Assembly (NCBI GenBank): GCA_002439085.1
Contig: DJSW01000022.1
Span: 1-63,595 of the forward strand
DNA from: Alphaproteobacteria bacterium UBA6324
Lineage (GTDB): Bacteria; Pseudomonadota; Alphaproteobacteria; CAAGCB01; CAG-977
DNA: 63,595 nucleotides
Direction: 5' to 3'
The translations under genes were made by a program, and so were the position numbers. Every line of letters starts with the position of its first letter. Position 1 is the stretch's first letter. Below are positions 35,185 to 43,928 of the stretch, piece by piece. The notes under the pieces are model-generated. The model was given only the letters and a program-made list of their open reading frames with translations, was not told where the DNA came from and made no database searches.

Positions 35185-35920
35185 CCTGATACAATTTGCA
35201 AATTACATAATTCGCCAAAGTCAGACCGAAAATCCCCGTGATCGTCGGCAGGCTGCCCATGACGGCGCGGTCGCGTCCCAATCCGGCGGTTTGTTCGCTT
35301 TCCGCGCTGTATTGCGGGGCGGGGATGCCTTCGCGCGACTGGGACGAATAAACGCACGGGAAATCCAGCGCGATGCCGCGGCGGCGCAGCCGTTTGCGCA
35401 GCATATACGCCAACCGGCAATGGTTGACTTTGGCCATTTTGTCAACGGCGATGAAACGCGGGTCGGTTCGCAGCGCCGCGCCCATGGATGAAATGAACGG
35501 AATTTTGTTGGTGTAAAGGTGGGCGATCAGCTCTGTTTTCGGGTTCAGCGAATCAATCGCGTCAACGACAAAATCCGGATCGCCGGAAAACAGGTCGGGA
35601 ATGGTGTCCGCGTTGATGAACGTTTGGCGCAAATCGGTTTGACAGGCGGGGTTGATGTCGCGGACGCGCAGGTTCGCGATTTCCGTTTTCGGCCGTCCGA
35701 TCGTGGAATGCAGGGCGAACAGCTGGCGGTTGATGTTGGAAACGCTGACCGTGTCGCTGTCGATCAGGCGCAGCCGCCCGATTCCCGCGCGCGCCAACGC
35801 TTCGACGGCGTAGCTGCCGACCGCGCCCAGCCCCGCGACGATGACAAAGGCGTTTTGCAGCCGTTCCAACCCGTCTTCGCCGACCAGCAGCCGTAGCCGT
35901 GTGAATTGGTCATTCGCCAT
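35177..35920 (-). CDS. tcdA: tRNA threonylcarbamoyladenosine dehydratase TcdA
   Basis: TcdA cyclises t6A37 of tRNAs to ct6A using ATP. The 247-residue E1-like protein has the nucleotide-binding loop VAGLGAVGSYAVEALARAG (about 29-47), the DSDTVSVSNINRQLFAL stretch and the PKTE motif. The CxxC zinc motifs of MoeB and ThiF are absent, as usual for TcdA. GGAGGCGG precedes ATG 35920. It overlaps the TatD-type gene by 11 nt. Confidence 0.92.
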   Translation of the reverse strand: MANDQFTRLRLLVGEDGLERLQNAFVIVAGLGAVGSYAVEALARAGIGRLRLIDSDTVSVSNINRQLFALHSTIGRPKTEIANLRVRDINPACQTDLRQTFINADTIPDLFSGDPDFVVDAIDSLNPKTELIAHLYTNKIPFISSMGAALRTDPRFIAVDKMAKVNHCRLAYMLRKRLRRRGIALDFPCVYSSQSREGIPAPQYSAESEQTAGLGRDRAVMGSLPTITGIFGLTLANYVICKLYQAN

Positions 35921-36680
35921 TTCCGCCTCCTGACAAAAAACGCCGCGCGTTCGCGTCCAACGCGGTGGTGAAAGTTGAAAAATCCGTTTTTCTTATGGCG
36001 GCAAACGCTTGAATAATCAAGGGCAGATTTTCCCCGACGTTGCGTTTTTCGTCCGCGTTCGCGCGAAACCGTTCGGGCGGCAACCCGTCGGGCGCGTCCG
36101 TTTCGGCCAAAATCCGGTCGGCGGGCAGGGCGGCCAAAACCGCACGCGCTTTCGCCCTGTTTTCAAACAGAACCGTTCCGGAAAATGAAAAAAAGGCGTT
36201 GAACCGCATCAAAAATTCCGCCTGTTGCAGTGTGCCTGAAAACCCGTGGAACAGCAGGGCGGGGGGCAGGGCGGGCGTTTGTTTCAAAACGGCGGCAACA
36301 GCGTCGAACGATTTGACGCAATGGATGACGCACGGGCGTTTGAACGACGCGGCGATTCGCAGCTGGTCTTTGAACACCTCCGTTTGTTCCGGCGTGCCGC
36401 GGACGGCGTCCAATCCGGTTTCGCCGACGCCGGCGTCCGGATGACGGTTCAGAAAATCCGTCAAGGCCGCGGGATCGTATTCGTTTGCAAACCACGGATG
36501 CGTTCCGGCGAACGGGACGATCTCCGGCCTTTGCGTCAGATTTTCAAGGGGCGCAAATTCCGACGGACGGGCGGCGGCGCAGAAAAAAGCCGTCACACCG
36601 GCCGATTTCGCCCGTTCGATCATATGATCGCGGTCGGTTGCAAAGCGGTCGTCCGTCCAATGGATATGCGCGTCAATCAT
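35910..36680 (-). CDS. TatD-family metal-dependent deoxyribonuclease
   Basis: A 256-residue TIM-barrel hydrolase. Metal ligands appear in IDAHIHW (His5, His7), GETGLD, VIHCVKSFD, HGFSGT and AETDAP. The family acts as 3'-5' exonuclease/AP endonuclease and in D-aminoacyl-tRNA or RNA turnover in different organisms. The start ATG 36680 is directly preceded by a TTG that would also be in frame. It is the first gene of a two-gene unit with tcdA. Confidence 0.88.
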   Translation of the reverse strand: MIDAHIHWTDDRFATDRDHMIERAKSAGVTAFFCAAARPSEFAPLENLTQRPEIVPFAGTHPWFANEYDPAALTDFLNRHPDAGVGETGLDAVRGTPEQTEVFKDQLRIAASFKRPCVIHCVKSFDAVAAVLKQTPALPPALLFHGFSGTLQQAEFLMRFNAFFSFSGTVLFENRAKARAVLAALPADRILAETDAPDGLPPERFRANADEKRNVGENLPLIIQAFAAIRKTDFSTFTTALDANARRFLSGGGNGE

Positions 36681-36700
36681 CAAAAAGGTTCCCGAACAGT

Positions 36701-36729
36701 TTGCGAAAACGACGGTTTTATTTTAAAAT
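36701..36729 (+). promoter_or_regulatory. Promoter of the RluE-type gene
   Basis: TTGCGA (36701-36706) and TAAAAT (36724-36729) are 17 bp apart. The position of the -10 box over the ATG at 36728 supports ATG 36761 as the real start of the following gene. Confidence 0.55.
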
Positions 36730-36760
36730 GCCGCGCAGTGAAAGAAAACGGATTTTTTCG

Positions 36761-37315
36761 ATGTTTCAATATATCGCTTTTTACAAACCCTACGGCGTGT
36801 TGAGCCAATTCACCCCCGAAGCGGGGCATCCGGCTTTGGACGGGTTCGGGTTCCCGCCCGACGTTTACGCGGCGGGGCGGCTGGATCACGACAGCGAGGG
36901 GCTGTTGTTGCTGACGGACGACGGCCGGTTTGTCAAAAAACTGCTGGATCCGGCGTTCGCCCATCCGCGTTCCTATCTGGCGCAGGTGGACGGTCAAATC
37001 ACGCCGCAGGCGGTTGAACGGCTGCAAAAGGGCGTCGTGATCAAAGGATATCGGACAAAGCCGTGCCGCGCTGAAATCCTGCCTGTTTTGCCGGAACTGC
37101 CCGACCGCGACCCGCCCGTCCGGTTCCGCAAAAACATTCCGACATCGTGGGTGCGCCTGACGTTGACGGAGGGGAAAAACCGGCAGGTGCGCCATATGAC
37201 CGCCGCCGTCGGGTTTCCGACGCTGCGGCTGGTGCGCGTTTCGATCGGCCGGCTGCGGCTGGACGGTTTGCGCGCGGGGGAATGGAAACGCGTCGAAAAA
37301 CGTGATATCTTTTAA
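36761..37315 (+). CDS. RsuA/RluE-type pseudouridine synthase
   Basis: A 184-residue enzyme without S4 domain, as in RluE, which modifies 23S rRNA near position 2457. It begins YIAFYKPYGVLSQF and has the catalytic AAGRLDHDSEGLLLLTDDG (Asp in GRLD) and GKNRQVRHMTAAVGFPTLRLVR. Longer in-frame readings start upstream of the predicted promoter. It is separated from the sensor kinase gene by 33 bp and is probably co-transcribed. Confidence 0.9.
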   Translation: MFQYIAFYKPYGVLSQFTPEAGHPALDGFGFPPDVYAAGRLDHDSEGLLLLTDDGRFVKKLLDPAFAHPRSYLAQVDGQITPQAVERLQKGVVIKGYRTKPCRAEILPVLPELPDRDPPVRFRKNIPTSWVRLTLTEGKNRQVRHMTAAVGFPTLRLVRVSIGRLRLDGLRAGEWKRVEKRDIF

Positions 37316-37348
37316 TCGCCCGTTTCCGACCGAAAAAGGACGTCCGAT

Positions 37349-39052
37349 ATGACAGACCAGAAAAACAAGCGGTTCCTCAGCCTGAACGCGAAAATATTCC
37401 TTGTCCTGTTTTTAAGCATCGCGGGGATATGTTCGCTGTTTTTATCCACGTTTATGATCAGCTATGTCCGTCAGCTGGATCAGGAATCCGTCATCAGCCG
37501 CAAAAAGGCCGAAGCCGTTTTTGATTTGTACGAGGAAAACATTCGCCTGCGCAACGCCGTGACGAAACTGTACGACCGGCTGAACACGCCGGAAACGGAT
37601 TCGTTTACGAAACTGTGGAATGATCAGGACGACGATTATCAAATGCGTTCGCTGGACGACCGCCAGCTGAGCATCCGCAAGGAATTGGTGCAGGATATCA
37701 AAGGCGTCGGCGACCGCGACCGGAAAATGCGCGAACTGGGGTATTTCATTTTATCCGGTTTTCTGCTGGTTTTGTTTATTTTGGAAATGCTGTGGCTGAT
37801 CGTGCGCCGGTGGGTGTTGCGGCCTGTCACCGATCTGCTGGACGCGACGCGCCGCATTTCGTCCGGCGATTTGGGCGTCCGGATATCCGTCGCGCCCCGT
37901 TTGTCCAAACAGGACGAGCTGGATTTGCTGGCGCGCGATTTCAACAGCATGGCTGACAACATCGAACGGTCGATCCAAAATCTGGAGGAAAACAAAGAGC
38001 TGCTGCAAAGCCTGATCGACACGATTCCGGACGGTATCCGCGTTTTGGATGAAAACTGCGACATCATCATGACCAACCGGTCGTACGGCGCGCTGTTCGA
38101 TTCGTCGGCGAAAAAATGCTACGCGCTGTTCGGCCGCGACACGCCCTGCGCGTCCGGTTCCTCGCCCTGTCCGCTGGCTTTGCTGCGTGAAAACGGCGGC
38201 GCGCCCGTCAACGTGATCCAGCGTTATACGGACAAAGAGGGGCGCGACCGGTTTATGGAGGTTACGGCGGCCGCTTTTCATCACAAATCCGGCGAAAAGC
38301 CCGTCATGTGGATCGTCGAACAGATCCGTCCTCTGGACAAGGCCATCCTGTTTTCACACCAGCAAAAGCTCTCTTCCGTCGGTATGCTAGCCAGTTCCGT
38401 CGCGCACGAAATGCGCAATCCGTTGGGGTCGGTTCGGCTGGTTTTGGAAAACATACTGGACAAGATGGACACCAAGCCGATGAAGCCCGACGATTTGAAA
38501 CGTTATTTGCGGTTGGTCAACGAACAGATCGGTTTTTGCATCAACGTCACGTCGCGGTTGTTGAAACTGTCGCGCAAACCGGAAAAGGAATACAAGTCCG
38601 TCGATATGAACGAAGTCGTTTCCGAAACGGCCAGCCTGTTGGAATACGAGGCGAAAAAATCCGGCATCGACATCCAAATCGTCGAATCGGTCGCCCCAGC
38701 CGTCGTTTTCGCCGCCGACGCCGAAATGCGCATGGTGACGGTGAATTTGATGCAAAACGCTTTTCACGCGATGCCGGACGGCGGCAATATGCGCATTGCG
38801 ATCGCGGCCGGCGATGAAAACGTCACGGTCGATTTCGCCGACACGGGAACCGGAATCGAGCCGGAAAACCTGACGCGCATATTTGAACCGTTCTTTTCCA
38901 AAAGCGCGCGGGACGGGGAAAACACCGGAACGGGGCTGGGGTTGCCCATTGTGAAAACGATCATTGAAAATTGCGGCGGCGAAATATCGGTCGAAAGCGA
39001 AATCGGCCGCGGAACCGTGTTTCATTTGAAATTCAAGGCGTACAAGGAATGA
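37349..39052 (+). CDS. Membrane sensor histidine kinase with HAMP and PAS domains
   Basis: The 567-residue kinase has two membrane helices (about 15-38 and 132-152) around a 90-residue periplasmic region, a HAMP domain (about 155-205), a PAS-like domain (about 220-330), a HisKA domain with phospho-acceptor His353 in SSVAHEMRNPLGSV, and a HATPase with NLMQNAFHAMPDGG and TGTGLGLPIVK. The PAS region contains CYALFGRDTPCASGSSPCPL (Cys258, Cys267, Cys274), a cysteine pattern seen in some PAS domains of anaerobes that may bind a metal or sense redox. No response regulator is adjacent. Confidence 0.9.
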   Translation: MTDQKNKRFLSLNAKIFLVLFLSIAGICSLFLSTFMISYVRQLDQESVISRKKAEAVFDLYEENIRLRNAVTKLYDRLNTPETDSFTKLWNDQDDDYQMRSLDDRQLSIRKELVQDIKGVGDRDRKMRELGYFILSGFLLVLFILEMLWLIVRRWVLRPVTDLLDATRRISSGDLGVRISVAPRLSKQDELDLLARDFNSMADNIERSIQNLEENKELLQSLIDTIPDGIRVLDENCDIIMTNRSYGALFDSSAKKCYALFGRDTPCASGSSPCPLALLRENGGAPVNVIQRYTDKEGRDRFMEVTAAAFHHKSGEKPVMWIVEQIRPLDKAILFSHQQKLSSVGMLASSVAHEMRNPLGSVRLVLENILDKMDTKPMKPDDLKRYLRLVNEQIGFCINVTSRLLKLSRKPEKEYKSVDMNEVVSETASLLEYEAKKSGIDIQIVESVAPAVVFAADAEMRMVTVNLMQNAFHAMPDGGNMRIAIAAGDENVTVDFADTGTGIEPENLTRIFEPFFSKSARDGENTGTGLGLPIVKTIIENCGGEISVESEIGRGTVFHLKFKAYKE

Positions 39053-39867
39053 CGGAAAAACACTTGACGATCAAGGGCGCGCGCCATGACATCCCCGCGG
39101 TTTTCACCGTTCCGGAACGAACGGCCGCCGCGCCCGCCGTCATTTTGATCCACGGCACGGGATCGGATAAAAACGAGGTCGGCAATATGTTCGGCCGTTT
39201 GGCGGCGGCTTTGGAACGGCGGGGGATCGCGTCGATCCGTTTCGATTTCGCCGGATGCGGCGACAGCCCCGCTTCGCCTTTGGAGCTGACGTTCAAGGGA
39301 GAGATAAGCGATCTGGACGCCGTGTTTGATTACGCGCGCAAAACGGATGCGGTGGATGCGCAGCGGATCGCCCTGCTGGGGTTCAGCCAAGGGGCGCGCG
39401 TCGCGGCGGATTTGATGGGACGGTGCGGCGATGAAATTCCGGCCGCCGTTTTCTGGTCGGGGGCGTGTCAGCAGGGCGTTCACGATATTTTTGAAACGTG
39501 GCGCGACACCTATTACGCGGACGCCGTCAAAAACGGGTACGCCGTTCTGCCCTCGACATGGCGCGACGATCTGTGGCTGACCAAAGACTGGTTCGACGAA
39601 ATCAGGGCTTCGCGGCCGCTGGATTGTCTGGCGCGGTACAAAGGGGCGTTGCTGGCGATCGCGGGCGATCTGGACGATCTGGTGCCGTTCGCGCACGCGG
39701 CGGAAATCGCCGCCGCGGTCGGGGGCGGCGACGCGTCGTCGTTTGTGTTTAAAGGCGTCGGGCATACGTACAACGCCGGAACGGGGCAAAACGATTTGTC
39801 GGAACAGGTGATCGCGATGACGGCGGATTGGCTGGCTGAACGGTTGAAAGGAAAAGAAAATGAATAA
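39049..39867 (+). CDS. Alpha/beta hydrolase (dienelactone hydrolase-like)
   Basis: A 272-residue cytoplasmic hydrolase: VILIHGTGSDKNEVGNMFGRL (HG oxyanion motif), RFDFAGCGDS, nucleophile elbow GFSQGARVA, acid in AGDLDDLVP and His in GVGHTYNAGTG. It resembles serine esterases acting on small acyl esters; the substrate is not known. ATG 39049 overlaps the kinase stop (ATGA), and its own end overlaps the EF-hand gene by 8 nt, so the three genes are one unit. Confidence 0.85.
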   Translation: MTEKHLTIKGARHDIPAVFTVPERTAAAPAVILIHGTGSDKNEVGNMFGRLAAALERRGIASIRFDFAGCGDSPASPLELTFKGEISDLDAVFDYARKTDAVDAQRIALLGFSQGARVAADLMGRCGDEIPAAVFWSGACQQGVHDIFETWRDTYYADAVKNGYAVLPSTWRDDLWLTKDWFDEIRASRPLDCLARYKGALLAIAGDLDDLVPFAHAAEIAAAVGGGDASSFVFKGVGHTYNAGTGQNDLSEQVIAMTADWLAERLKGKENE

Positions 39868-40627
39868 AAAGATTTTTTTAAGCGCGCTGGCCGTTTTGGC
39901 TTTGGTCGTTCCGGCAAACGCCCTTGAATGCGGGGCGGCGGCCGGTTTTAATTTCGGTGACGCATTTGATTTGATGGATGTGAACGGCGACGGATTCGTT
40001 TCCGCAAACGAATACGCCGGTCTGGTCGATGCGGCGGATCAAACCCCTTTGCTGACAGACGCGCAAAAACAGGCGAAGAAAAAACGGTTGGAACAGGCGT
40101 TTAAAAAATTTGACGCGGACAAGGACGACCGGTTGGAAAAGGAAGAGTTCATCCGACTGATGACGGCGGAAACGCAATTCGCCATGAAAGATCAAATGGA
40201 GCAGATGAAAAAATTCGCCGAAGATCCAGATTATGCGGAAAAACAGCTGCAGGCCGCCATGGAAAAATTGAACCAAACGATGGAAAAGGTGAAATCCATG
40301 CCGACGGAGGAAATGGCTGATAATTTTCTGGCGAATATTTCAAACGGGATCGCCGGCGAAAACTTTTTCCAAATGGACAAGGACAAAAACGGGTGCGTCA
40401 CGGAAACCGAATACGCCGTTTACATGGCGGAATATACGCGCCGAATGGCAAACGATCCGCAGCTTGAAATGTCGGAACGGGATTTCCGTGAAATCTACCG
40501 CGATGAAAAGAAAGCCAAGCCGGATTGCCTGACAAAGGACGAATACATCCGCAATTTCAACGAAAAAGCGACCGCGCCGGATGATATCGACATTGACGCG
40601 CTACTGGCGGAAACGGGCGGGGATTAA
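39860..40627 (+). CDS. Exported EF-hand calcium-binding protein
   Basis: A 255-residue protein with a Sec signal peptide (cleavage after about PANA, residue 21). It has canonical EF-hand loops at 40-51 (DVNGDGFVSANE), 85-96 (DADKDDRLEKEE) and 173-184 (DKDKNGCVTETE), and a degenerate fourth near 217-235. A helical, Met/Glu/Lys-rich segment (about 105-150) links the pairs. It should bind Ca2+ in the periplasm. Translation is coupled to the hydrolase gene. The 3' end meets the convergent outer-membrane-factor gene with a 4-nt overlap. A specific role is not known. Confidence 0.85.
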   Translation: MNKKIFLSALAVLALVVPANALECGAAAGFNFGDAFDLMDVNGDGFVSANEYAGLVDAADQTPLLTDAQKQAKKKRLEQAFKKFDADKDDRLEKEEFIRLMTAETQFAMKDQMEQMKKFAEDPDYAEKQLQAAMEKLNQTMEKVKSMPTEEMADNFLANISNGIAGENFFQMDKDKNGCVTETEYAVYMAEYTRRMANDPQLEMSERDFREIYRDEKKAKPDCLTKDEYIRNFNEKATAPDDIDIDALLAETGGD

Positions 40628-41985
40628 TATTTCCCCGCCATCGCTTTGCAGATGTAGTTTTCGTATTTGATGATCTGGTATTTTTGTTGCACCAGTTCTT
40701 TTTTCGCCGTGTTTTCGGCGCGGATCGCGGCCAGCAGGTCTTTGAATTCGGATTTCCCGCCGTCGTACCGGACGCGGTAATAAGCCGTGACTTCGGCGTT
40801 GCTTTGAACGTTTTTCAACGTGTTGTCGTAAACCCGCTTCGATTGTTCATAGGCGAACGTGTAATAGGCCAGTTCGTTGATCGCTTGTGTCAGCGCGTCT
40901 TTGAAATCAATGACGGCGATTTGATAGTCGGCTTCGGCGATTTTAACGTTGTTTTTCACGCGGTTCCAATCCAAAAACGGCAAATTCAGCGATACGCCGC
41001 CCAAAAGATAGGGGAAATCGAACGTTGACCGTGCGTGTTGCGACGACGAACCGATCGCGCCGTTCAGCGTTATGGACGGATACCAATTCTTTTCCTCCGC
41101 TTTCATTGATGAAAACGCCTTTTTCAACCGGTATTGCGCTGCGGCCAGATCGGGACGGTTCGCCAGAACGGCGACGGGAACGTCCAGATTGACGGTCAGC
41201 GTCGGTTGGTCAAGCAGGATGCCGAAGCTCAACGCGGGCTTTTCATCGGGCTTGACGTTTAAAACGTTCGACAGGCTTTGTTCCATTTCCTTGAACTGCG
41301 TCATCGCGTTCAGCAAAGCCGTCTGTTCGCTTCTCAGGCTTTGTTGCGCTTGCGCGACCTCCAACCGGTCGGCTTTGCCGTTTTTATAGCGTTCCTCGGC
41401 GATGTTCATCATTTCCCGATACGCGCTGACGTTTCGGCGGGTCAGGTCGATCGTGTTTTGCAGGTATTCCAAATTGAAATACAGATCGACAACGCTGTTG
41501 ACCAGCGACAGCTTCGCGCCGTCCCTGTCTTGAACCGTCGCGTTCAATTCAAATTCCTGCGCGTTTTTGGCGTCGCGGATCTTGCCGTACAGGTCGAGTT
41601 CGTAATTCAGCGCCAGTTCGCCGGAAAAGTTGTTCGTCGCGTCCCGCCCGCGGTTCAACCGCTTTTGCGACGATGCGCCCAGCGACGCGGTCAGGGTCGG
41701 AAACAGGTCGGATTGTTTGAGGTTTAAAGAATACAATTCCTTTTGAATATTCAGCGCGGCTTTCAGGTAATCGGGGTTGTTTTTCAACGCCAAATCGACC
41801 AGCCGGTTCAATTCGCCGTTGCCGTATTCCCGCCACCATTCGGTGTTGGCGGTGTATTTTTCCTTGATTTCCTGCGAATATCCCAATTCCGTTTCCAAAT
41901 CGGGAACGTCGTATTTCGATGAAACGCAACCCGCCGTCAAAACGGTGGTCGCCAGCAAAAGGGAAATAAATCGTTTCTGTTTCAT
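40624..41985 (-). CDS. Outer-membrane efflux lipoprotein (NodT/TolC type)
   Basis: The 453-residue protein is the outer-membrane channel of the tripartite pump encoded with macA and macB. It has lipobox TAGC and two TolC-type repeats rich in coiled-coil residues (ALNIQKELYSLNLKQSDLFPTL and, in the second, LRKAFSS-like RLKKAFSSMKAEEKNWYPSI). ATG 41985 follows the macB stop by 1 nt; another ATG at 41990 runs into a stop at once. That the exit duct is encoded in the operon makes this a self-sufficient exporter. Confidence 0.9.
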   Translation of the reverse strand: MKQKRFISLLLATTVLTAGCVSSKYDVPDLETELGYSQEIKEKYTANTEWWREYGNGELNRLVDLALKNNPDYLKAALNIQKELYSLNLKQSDLFPTLTASLGASSQKRLNRGRDATNNFSGELALNYELDLYGKIRDAKNAQEFELNATVQDRDGAKLSLVNSVVDLYFNLEYLQNTIDLTRRNVSAYREMMNIAEERYKNGKADRLEVAQAQQSLRSEQTALLNAMTQFKEMEQSLSNVLNVKPDEKPALSFGILLDQPTLTVNLDVPVAVLANRPDLAAAQYRLKKAFSSMKAEEKNWYPSITLNGAIGSSSQHARSTFDFPYLLGGVSLNLPFLDWNRVKNNVKIAEADYQIAVIDFKDALTQAINELAYYTFAYEQSKRVYDNTLKNVQSNAEVTAYYRVRYDGGKSEFKDLLAAIRAENTAKKELVQQKYQIIKYENYICKAMAGKY

Positions 41986-41986
41986 G

Positions 41987-43927
41987 TCATTCACTCGCCA
42001 ATGCGTCAATGGGGTTCAGGTTCGAGGCGTTCTTGGCCGGCATATAGCCGAACAGAATGCCGATGGACGACGAACACGTCAAGGCCAATACGATGGACGC
42101 GGTCGAAAAGCTCATTCCGAACGACGGAACGAACGTGTTGACCAGCGTTCCCAAAATCAGGGACGCGGATACGCCCAACGCGCCGCCGACCACGCAGATC
42201 AAAACGGCTTCGATCAAAAATTGCAACAGGATGTCGCGCTGTTTCGCGCCGATCGCCATGCGGATGCCGATTTCGCGCGTGCGTTCCGTGACGGAAACCA
42301 GCATGATGTTCATCACGCCGATGCCGCCGACGATCAGGGAAATGACCGCGATGCTGGCGATCAGCAGGCGCATGGTTTGCGTCGTGCTTTCGATCGTTTG
42401 TTTGATGCTGTCCGTGTTGATCATAAAGAAATCTTTTTTCCCGTGTCGAGCTGTCAGGATGTGTTCGATGCTGTCTTCGGCAACCTGCGATTTGACGTTG
42501 TCGCTGATGCGCACGGTGATCGAATCGATATCCTTGCCGCCCGTGATTTTATACATCGCGGTTGTGTAAGGCACCCACAGGTTCATGCTTTCCGACATGG
42601 GGCCGGGGGAATTGTCCTTTTCCGTCAAGCCGATGATTTTCAACGGTTTTTTATTGAAAATGATGATCTTTCCAACCGGATTCGGATCGTCGGCGAAGAT
42701 TTCCTTGCGCGTGTTGTCGTCAATGACGACGACGGAATCGGCGTGTTTGACCTCTTCGGCGGAAAAAACGCGCCCTTGAGCAAGCTTTTTACCTTTGACA
42801 TCGAAATAGGCGCGGTCAACGCCGCGCATACTGGCCGTGACGGAATAGTTTTTGTAAACCAAAGTTCCGCTGGCCGACACGTTCGGGCTGGCGTTGTCGA
42901 TAAAGCTTTGACGCGTCAGAAATTCCGAATCGCTGATTTTCAAGGTTTTGATCTTGCCCGAATGGCGGTCGCCGAACCCTTTGCCGGGCAGGATGTCGAT
43001 CGTGTTCGTCCCCATGGAGCTGATGCGTTCCATGATGCGTTCCTGCGACGCGTTGCCCAGCGCGACGACCGAAACGACCGACGCGATGCCGATGATGATG
43101 CCCAGCATGGTCAACAGCGACCGCATTTTGTTGGCCAAAATCGAATGGATCGACATGGAAAACGATTCGGTGAAGCTGTACCGGAATTCCGCCAGACGGC
43201 CGCGTTTCAGGTTCGGACGGGCGTCTTTCAATTCAAAAAACTCGCTTTGTTTACGGGTGTCGGAAATGATGCGTCCGTCTTTGATTTCGATGACGCGGTC
43301 GGCCTGACCGGCGATGTGCGCGTCGTGCGTGACCATGACGATCGTGTGACCTTGACGGTGCAGTTGCTTGATGATTTCCATGACGGTTTCGCCGCTTTTG
43401 GAATCCAGCGCGCCGGTCGGTTCGTCGGCCAGAATGATTTCACCGCCGTTCATCAACGCGCGCGCGATGCTGACGCGTTGCTGTTGGCCGCCGGACAACT
43501 GGTTTGGTTTGTTGCCCAGCCGGTCGCCCAAATCCAAATCTTTCAGCAATTCCGTCGCGCGGGCGGTGCGTCCGGCCTTGTCAACGCCGGAATAAACGGC
43601 GGGCAGGGCGGCGTTTTCCACCGCGTCCAGATTGGATAAAAGGTTGTAACGCTGGAAAATAAATCCGAACGTTTTGCAACGCAAGGCCGCTTGTTCATCC
43701 TTTGTCATGCGGGCGACTTCGACCCCGTTGATCTTGTACGATCCCGATGTCGGCACGTCCAGACACCCGATGATGTTCATCAGGGTCGATTTGCCCGAAC
43801 CCGATTGGCCGATGATGGCGACGAAATCGCCTTTTTCAACCGCGAAATCGACATCCTTTAAAACGTGGGTGCGGTTGCCTTCCTGACCGAAAAATTTGTT
43901 GATGCCGGATAATTCGATGATGTTCAT
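41987..43927 (-). CDS. macB: MacB-like ABC transporter, ATPase and permease
   Basis: The 646-residue protein has an N-terminal ATPase (Walker A GQSGSGKST at 40-48, signature LSGGQQQRV, Walker B IILADEPTGALD) and a C-terminal membrane part with one helix, a large periplasmic domain and three helices (FtsX/MacB type). It uses ATP in the cytoplasm to drive export of periplasmic substrates, which may be macrolides, peptides or lipids. GGAGG precedes ATG 43927; a longer reading starts inside macA. The length equals Escherichia coli MacB. Confidence 0.94.
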   Translation of the reverse strand: MNIIELSGINKFFGQEGNRTHVLKDVDFAVEKGDFVAIIGQSGSGKSTLMNIIGCLDVPTSGSYKINGVEVARMTKDEQAALRCKTFGFIFQRYNLLSNLDAVENAALPAVYSGVDKAGRTARATELLKDLDLGDRLGNKPNQLSGGQQQRVSIARALMNGGEIILADEPTGALDSKSGETVMEIIKQLHRQGHTIVMVTHDAHIAGQADRVIEIKDGRIISDTRKQSEFFELKDARPNLKRGRLAEFRYSFTESFSMSIHSILANKMRSLLTMLGIIIGIASVVSVVALGNASQERIMERISSMGTNTIDILPGKGFGDRHSGKIKTLKISDSEFLTRQSFIDNASPNVSASGTLVYKNYSVTASMRGVDRAYFDVKGKKLAQGRVFSAEEVKHADSVVVIDDNTRKEIFADDPNPVGKIIIFNKKPLKIIGLTEKDNSPGPMSESMNLWVPYTTAMYKITGGKDIDSITVRISDNVKSQVAEDSIEHILTARHGKKDFFMINTDSIKQTIESTTQTMRLLIASIAVISLIVGGIGVMNIMLVSVTERTREIGIRMAIGAKQRDILLQFLIEAVLICVVGGALGVSASLILGTLVNTFVPSFGMSFSTASIVLALTCSSSIGILFGYMPAKNASNLNPIDALASE

Positions 43928-43928
43928 G

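Noticed and set aside
41777..43639. 620-residue frame antisense to the efflux operon
   Set aside because: Antisense to intact macB; no domain is visible.
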